64,000 nucleotides of DNA, taken from the NCBI GenBank assembly GCA_019358985.1, contig JAHHIJ010000018.1, positions 1-64,000 on the forward strand, in the 5' to 3' direction. Below are positions 59,562 to 64,000 of the stretch, piece after piece. Each line of letters begins with the position of its first letter. Positions within the stretch are counted from its first letter, which is position 1. Source of the DNA: Tolypothrix brevis GSE-NOS-MK-07-07A (GTDB taxonomy: Bacteria; Cyanobacteriota; Cyanobacteriia; Cyanobacteriales; Nostocaceae). Below the pieces are notes generated by a model. The model had not been told where the DNA came from. It worked only from the letters and a program-made list of their open reading frames with translations, and searched no databases. Position numbers and translations under genes: made by a program.

Positions 59562-59582
59562 ACTCCGACCTTAAGGTACGGA
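59562..59582. mobile_element. Right-end hairpin of the tnpB element
   Basis: CTCCG-ACCTTAAGGTA-CGGAG lies 12 bases beyond the tnpB stop, with an inner palindrome ACCTTAAGGT. The location fits the right-end structure of an IS605/IS1341-type element. Confidence 0.45.
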
Positions 59583-59593
59583 GCTTCTAAAAA

Positions 59594-60322
59594 TTACTTC
59601 TTAGACTTCCTAGTTGTTCCCTTGCGGGTTTTCGACTTTGACCTAGACTGAGACATCTCAATCCCCGGCAAACCGTCTGCATAGGCGTTTTGGATTCCGA
59701 CGTATCCCGCCGTACGTTGCAGTTCTATTCCTCTATTTCTAATTACTTGACCACTAGCAACATCCCTATCAGTCGTGTAATTACAGCTATGACAATGATG
59801 TACCCTAACACTCAAGTCTTTTTTAACTTCTACGCCACACTCAGGACACTCTTGAGAAGTCCCCCTAGAATTAACTTCACTGAAAAATTTACCCCGTTTC
59901 CAACAAACGTACTTGGTGATAGTTCGGAATTGTCCAAAGCCTGCGTCAAGCATCGCCTGACCAAGCATCCCTTTAGCCAGAGTCCGGTAATCCAAATCTT
60001 CCATGAAGATCATATCACCGGAATCACAAAGGGCATGTGCTTGTTTGAAGTGAAAATCCTTACGGGTATTATCAATCGCGTGGTGAAGTCTAGCAACTTT
60101 GATGCGTTGTTTCTTGTAATTTTTAGAGCGCTTGTTTTTTCTAGAAAGTCTACGTTGCAGCAATTTCAGCTTGCTTTGCATCACTTTCAGAAACTTGGGC
60201 GACTTTACGAGAACGCCGTCACTGGTTGCCAAAAACTTTTCAAGTCCAACGTCTACACCAATGGGGTGTCCATGTGGCATTGGCGACGGAACACTGGCAT
60301 TACATTTTTTCTGATAAGTTAT
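59594..60322 (-). pseudogene. tnpB: 5'-truncated tnpB (IS200/IS605, IS1341 type)
   Basis: The TnpB part starts at about ITYQKKCNASVPSPMPHGHP and keeps the RuvC-like acids: Asp in PIGVDVGLEKFL, Glu in MIFMEDLDYRTLA, and Asp in TTDRDVASGQVIRNRG. It also has the zinc finger CPECGVEV...CHSCNY. The frame upstream of about 60322 is antisense to the next gene and does not look like TnpB, so roughly the first third (the RNA-binding half) is missing. The cut lies right at the start codon of the 737-residue gene. It is probably an inactive element remnant. Confidence 0.8.
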
Positions 60323-62534
60323 GGCTCTCATTGATGAAGTTAAACAGGTTTGCTCCCGCCTAGCCTCCGTTGGCTGGCGAGACTTGCTACTCCGGCAAGG
60401 GCTAGATATCACGGCAACAAACCTCCAGCAGGAATTAACTAAAGAACTACCAGCTATCAATCGTCAGATAGCAGGGTTTGAAGATTTTGCCTTTGAAGGG
60501 AAACGAGCAATAGAACCAAGAAATCCATCTCGGAGCTTGCTGTTTCATGCCTTGGCTTCACCCAATGTGGTGAGTGCTAATCTCAGGGCATATCCCACCC
60601 TAGCAGAACTCGAAATCATTGAAAATTTTGTTTATGGAGTTGAGCCTCCTTCTTTGCAAGATTTGCAAGTTTTGGCTCAAAGACAGCCGTTAGCGATCGC
60701 CGTTTTTGCCTCAGAATATCGCCCTGCCTCGAAAACTGTCCACCGTCAGCACGCTGACATCTGTTTTTCGCGCACAGGTGTGGCGCGAGTCGGAACCGCA
60801 GAAGCGCTATATAATGAAAGACTGCGCGGATTTCTACCAGCCGTTGAAGGTGACTTAAAAGAAATTTTTCGCGTCTTGCCAGCCCGTTATTCTGCCTATA
60901 TTGCAGTTCAACGCACTGGTAATCGAAATACCTTTGGTCCATTGCGTTTTCGGGATGGAGATGATAGCAGATTATTCTGGGTTCCGCTCCACAAGCTATT
61001 TAACGGTACAGAATGCATTCGTGGCTTTAACTTACAAGTGGCTTTAAATGCTCATCATGTCAATCAAAAACTGCGGCGGATTCATTTAGTATTAAAAAAC
61101 GCAGGCTGGAGTGAACCAGACATTAGCAACCCGCCATTTATTTTTACAGAAGGCATTGCTGAATTTACAACAGTGTCTAACTTTGGCACAGGGCTTTTAG
61201 TTCCAGTTGTTCATCCAAATCTCATTGAAGCGGCTACTTACCAAGGAAAGCCCCTCACCTTTAAAGTTCCACCGAATAGTCCAACCTTATCTTCTAGCCT
61301 AGCAATTCCTGCGGATGAAACCACAGGAGCAAGACACGCTCCAGAGTATGTTCATGTCCGCCATAAAATATCGTCCAATGGTCAACAAGAAAATCTCAAC
61401 AACCAAAAAGATGTAGAAGCGGTTGTAAAAGCAGGTGGCTACAATGCTCAACACTACCTTGATTTTACAGGCGATGGGTCCATTGAAGCAATATGTCCAG
61501 AGTTGGCGGTGGCAATTCCTCGCAAGGTACCAGCCTATTCTCTAGTAGCCGCACCAGATTTTTTCCCCAGTTGCGACCAGCGAGAGCTATTAGAATGGAC
61601 GGAGCAGTCAGTACCTACCAGACTTAGGCAGAATCTCTGGCGAGTTTCCCCGGAAACCTTATCCGATAATCGCTTGGCTCCCAACCTGCAATTAAAGGAT
61701 GTTGATTTTCGACCAGAAGATAAAACTGTAACTGCAATTGTCTCGTTACCCCGTCAGCGTTCGGCACAACAAATGCCGTTGAATGCTTCCCCAACAATCC
61801 GACAAGGATATCTCCCAGATGCGGCTGCTGGTGTATTTGCTCCTGGTTGGGATGTCAGTTTTGATCGCACCAATGAAGTGGAACATTTAGCTTCCTACGG
61901 GTTAGGCAGTCCTTTTCCAGAGGACTCTAAACTTTGTGCTGCACTTAGTACATTTTGGCCCGCAGTGGCTCCTGATGCAGCCCGGACGTTTCAGCCAAAT
62001 CCCATTTGGCCCACCGTCAGCCCACTGACAGATACAGAAATTGGTCAGGTTGGCAATTTACCGTGGGATGGAATCCCCGGACCTCGACGCGTCACGAAGA
62101 ATGGCACAGAGTTGATGGAGTATGCAGATTTTGCCCATGCAGATTATGTAGAGAACTCTTTGCAGAAGAAATTTTCGCTCTCATTGACGGCTAAGGTTGA
62201 TGTGCGTGAATACCAAGCTAGAGTGTTGGCAATGGCGAATGTTTACCAAGTCTTAATGATCAGACCTGGAGATCGGGGAAAATGGAGTATATCTTCGTTC
62301 CAACCAGTGCAAGCAACCAATTCCGAATTGCAACAGGCACAAACTCAAACACGAACTAGGCTTGTTGGAAATATCTATCGGTTTGAGATTTATCGTCATG
62401 GAGATTCATCTTTAGACCCAGCAGATTCTCGAAAACGCTTAGTTAAAATCCAAGAAAGTGTGACGTTGTTTGTTACACCAGTCAATATTCTGTTAAAACG
62501 CGGTAATGGAACCTGGTCTAGAAGAAGTGTCTAA
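60321..62534 (+). CDS. Large uncharacterised protein, possible LodA-like quinone-cofactor oxidase
   Basis: 737 residues, with no signal peptide or membrane span. The N-terminus (VKQVCSRLASVGWRDLLLRQ) looks natural, so the gene is probably complete. Conserved-looking motifs include RSLLFHALASPNV, ADICFSRTGVARVG, GYNAQHYLDFTGDGSIEA and, near the C-terminus, KLCAALSTFWPAVAPDAART (Cys539) and NLPWDGIPGPRR (Trp582). The flavoprotein gene that overlaps its 3' end by 29 bases resembles LodB, the flavin protein that builds the Cys-Trp quinone in LodA oxidases. On that basis I propose a LodA-like oxidase, but the direct sequence likeness I can see is weak. Other roles are open. The promoter must lie within the truncated tnpB. 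Confidence 0.4.
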   Translation: MALIDEVKQVCSRLASVGWRDLLLRQGLDITATNLQQELTKELPAINRQIAGFEDFAFEGKRAIEPRNPSRSLLFHALASPNVVSANLRAYPTLAELEIIENFVYGVEPPSLQDLQVLAQRQPLAIAVFASEYRPASKTVHRQHADICFSRTGVARVGTAEALYNERLRGFLPAVEGDLKEIFRVLPARYSAYIAVQRTGNRNTFGPLRFRDGDDSRLFWVPLHKLFNGTECIRGFNLQVALNAHHVNQKLRRIHLVLKNAGWSEPDISNPPFIFTEGIAEFTTVSNFGTGLLVPVVHPNLIEAATYQGKPLTFKVPPNSPTLSSSLAIPADETTGARHAPEYVHVRHKISSNGQQENLNNQKDVEAVVKAGGYNAQHYLDFTGDGSIEAICPELAVAIPRKVPAYSLVAAPDFFPSCDQRELLEWTEQSVPTRLRQNLWRVSPETLSDNRLAPNLQLKDVDFRPEDKTVTAIVSLPRQRSAQQMPLNASPTIRQGYLPDAAAGVFAPGWDVSFDRTNEVEHLASYGLGSPFPEDSKLCAALSTFWPAVAPDAARTFQPNPIWPTVSPLTDTEIGQVGNLPWDGIPGPRRVTKNGTELMEYADFAHADYVENSLQKKFSLSLTAKVDVREYQARVLAMANVYQVLMIRPGDRGKWSISSFQPVQATNSELQQAQTQTRTRLVGNIYRFEIYRHGDSSLDPADSRKRLVKIQESVTLFVTPVNILLKRGNGTWSRRSV

Positions 62535-63549
62535 TCCTGATGTGCTTGTAGTTGGGGGTGGACCGGCTGGTTGCGCGATCGCTATTGGCTGCGCTCAACT
62601 AGGGCTAAAAGTTGTCCTGATTGAGTCGAAGCCATTTCCTCGTACACATCCTGGTGAAACATTACACCCTGGTGTTGAACCACTACTTAAGCAGTTAGGT
62701 GTATTTGAGCCAGTGTTAGCAGCTGGCTTTCTTCGTCACAAGGGAAACTGGGTGCAGTGGGAAGCCGGAAGCGAGTTTGTCCCCTTTGGCGAAGATGATT
62801 CGGGAGCATGGCTAGGATTTCAAGCTTGGAGAGCCGATTTTGATGCAATTTTGCTCAATCAGGCAAGAGGTCTTGGTGTTGAAATTATACAACCTTGCCA
62901 TGCTTCTAGCTTAGTTATGGATGGGTGCAGAGTAATTGGTGTTGAGACATCTCAAGGCACTTTTCGGGCAGCTAAAATCATTGATGCTGCCGGAGATCAT
63001 CATTGGCTAGCTCAACAATTAGGCTTACAAATCCAATATCATTCTCCGCGTCTGATTGCCTATTATGGTTATGTAACAGGGGAATGCCCAGTGCGAGATC
63101 ATGCTCCGGCGATCGCTGCTGATTTCTGCGGTTGGACGTGGACTGCTAAAGTGCGATTGCAACTTTATCAATGGACGCGCTTATCATTTGTAGACGAGAA
63201 AATCCCAAAAGACTGGCTACCCGATGAATTCCAAGGGTTAAAGATTTACCAACCAATGCGGGCGGCTAATGTCACCTGGCGAATCGTTTCACAACCAGCC
63301 GGATATGGTTACTTTCTTGTTGGAGATGCAGCAATGGTACTTGATCCGGCATCAAGTCATGGGGTTCTCAAAGCAATTATGTCTGGTATTTGGGTTAGCC
63401 ATGCGATCGCATGGGAACTATTAGGTAATCTTACAGAACAACAAGCTATTGACCAGTACTGTCTATGGATTCATAACTGGTTTCGACACGATGTGAAAAA
63501 CTTAAGTAGCCTAATTGCTAAGTTACCTAATCCTCCCTTTTGGATCTAG
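62506..63549 (+). CDS. FAD-dependent oxidoreductase, LodB-like
   Basis: 347 residues. The FAD-binding Rossmann motif is VLVVGGGPAGCAIAIGCAQL (about residues 12-31), followed by FPRTHPGETLHPGVEPLLKQ, the GES/GET motif of tryptophan-halogenase- and geranylgeranyl-reductase-like flavoproteins. The second FAD contact is YFLVGDAAMVLDPASSHGVL near the C-terminus. No halogenase WxWxIP motif is evident, so halogenation is unlikely. LodB-type partners modify the oxidase encoded next to them. The gene overlaps the upstream gene by 29 bases, so the two are translated together. It is soluble and complete. Confidence 0.65.
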   Translation: MEPGLEEVSNPDVLVVGGGPAGCAIAIGCAQLGLKVVLIESKPFPRTHPGETLHPGVEPLLKQLGVFEPVLAAGFLRHKGNWVQWEAGSEFVPFGEDDSGAWLGFQAWRADFDAILLNQARGLGVEIIQPCHASSLVMDGCRVIGVETSQGTFRAAKIIDAAGDHHWLAQQLGLQIQYHSPRLIAYYGYVTGECPVRDHAPAIAADFCGWTWTAKVRLQLYQWTRLSFVDEKIPKDWLPDEFQGLKIYQPMRAANVTWRIVSQPAGYGYFLVGDAAMVLDPASSHGVLKAIMSGIWVSHAIAWELLGNLTEQQAIDQYCLWIHNWFRHDVKNLSSLIAKLPNPPFWI

Positions 63550-63711
63550 ATTGAAAAAATGCTTTTTTCCACAACCTCCCACTCATTTACCCAAATGTGG
63601 TGCGATCGCAGCCATAATTAACAAAAAACCAATTTCCAAGACGTAGTTTATAAACACGCTAGGGTTTTTACTGAAGGTTGAAGCATTTATTTTTCATTAC
63701 ATCAAAATATC

Positions 63712-63751
63712 TTCAGTGCTTCATGCTTAAAAAAGCGCATAAAGCACTGAA
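63712..63751. terminator. Terminator-like hairpin between flavoprotein and cysC
   Basis: TTCAGTGCTT and AAGCACTGAA form a perfect 10-bp stem with a 20-base loop between convergent genes. The adjoining copies of GAAGCATT and GCTTCATGCTT may extend it. There is no clear T-tract. Confidence 0.4.
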
Positions 63752-63766
63752 TATTGGAAGCATGAA

Positions 63767-64000
63767 CTAAATGGCACATTCAATTATCTGCTCGTTATAA
63801 GGCACTAATATATAACCTTCTTTTGCCAGGTATAAGATGACTTTATTAACGCTTTCCTGTACGCTCTCCTCTTCAGTGTTGCAAATAATTTCAGGATTGA
63901 TCGGGGGTTCGTATGGATCGCTGATGCCAGTGAAATTTTGAATTTCTCCTGCTTTCGCCTTAGCATATAAACCCTTAACATCACGGCTCGCGCAGAGATC
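63767..64000 (-). CDS. cysC: Adenylylsulfate kinase, 3' part (runs off the window)
   Basis: The minus strand from the window edge gives 77 residues: [40 protein letters not shown], then [13 protein letters not shown] and a stop at 63767. RDxKGLYxKAxxGEIxxFTGxxxPYEPP is the signature of APS kinase (CysC), which phosphorylates adenylyl sulfate to PAPS in sulfate assimilation. Only the C-terminal half is present; the P-loop lies beyond the window. The tail is slightly longer than in some relatives ([10 protein letters not shown]). It is convergent with the flavoprotein gene. Confidence 0.85.
   Translation of the reverse strand, partial: DLCASRDVKGLYAKAKAGEIQNFTGISDPYEPPINPEIICNTEEESVQESVNKVILYLAKEGYILVPYNEQIIECAI

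Noticed and set aside
59690-60334. 214-codon plus-strand ORF
   Set aside because: It is antisense to clear tnpB sequence with RuvC-like and zinc-finger motifs and lacks protein-like character.
1-64000. tRNA genes
   Set aside because: I scanned for the T-loop GGTTCGANTCC pattern with an acceptor stem and found no convincing case; a covariance-model search would settle this.

Overview
The window is chromosomal DNA of a filamentous, probably heterocyst-forming (Nostocales-type) cyanobacterium. The evidence is the dense GCGATCGC (HIP1) octamers, a photosynthetic gene set (crtH carotenoid isomerase, nblS adjacent to purD, a c6-like cytochrome, a TamB/Tic236-type giant protein, DUF1822 and DUF3110 proteins) and many small palindromic repeats typical of these genomes. 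No rRNA, tRNA or CRISPR array was recognised.

Layout. 1-4.4 kb: repeat-rich left edge, a coupled sigma-like/DUF1822 gene pair, and a junction where the 5' end of a metalloprotease gene runs out of frame into another gene. 4.4-11.4 kb: housekeeping genes (crtH, upp, yggT, aroE, an alpha/beta hydrolase) with a tnpB remnant. 11.4-14.6 kb: small genes, including an EF-hand-like lipoprotein, an aspartic protease and a RelE-type toxin-antitoxin pair. 14.7-18.1 kb: nblS and purD. 18.7-23.5 kb: a two-gene CHAT protease / STAND NTPase-WD40 module. 23.9-28.0 kb: a putative double-glycine-leader peptide facing a LanM-type synthetase whose cyclase half has lost zinc ligands. 28.5-32.3 kb: a sugar-nucleotide epimerase, an RHH regulator with its partner, and a pterin dehydratase. 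32.7-41.3 kb: a TPR-CHAT protein, a seven-unit repeat array, an M50 protease, a Uma2 nuclease and a GH10-like hydrolase. 41.5-54.5 kb: tamB, murQ, phzF and a phosphoenolpyruvate synthase gene interrupted by a 394-residue LAGLIDADG intein immediately before the catalytic Cys-His. 55-59 kb: small envelope and unknown genes. 59-63.5 kb: a haloperoxidase remnant, a truncated tnpB, and a large protein overlapping a LodB-like flavoprotein. The right edge holds the 3' end of cysC.

The most distinctive content is: (1) the intein in ppsA, with a non-canonical penultimate Cys and a second LAGLIDADG motif that lacks its acidic residue; (2) the CHAT effector and STAND sensor, which carry matching short Gly/Asn motifs at the effector C-terminus and the sensor N-terminus, with 14 nearly identical WD40 repeats on the sensor; (3) the degenerate lanthipeptide synthetase and its orphan precursor; (4) a repeat system in which three palindromic cores sharing GAGACG/CGTCTC arms occur inside several unrelated MITE-like carriers, in a tandem array, and in frame inside the tamB coding sequence.

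Functions come from reading the protein sequences and from family knowledge; no database search was run. Several start codons were moved inward from the longest open frame to the first well-supported ATG or GTG, as noted in the entries.
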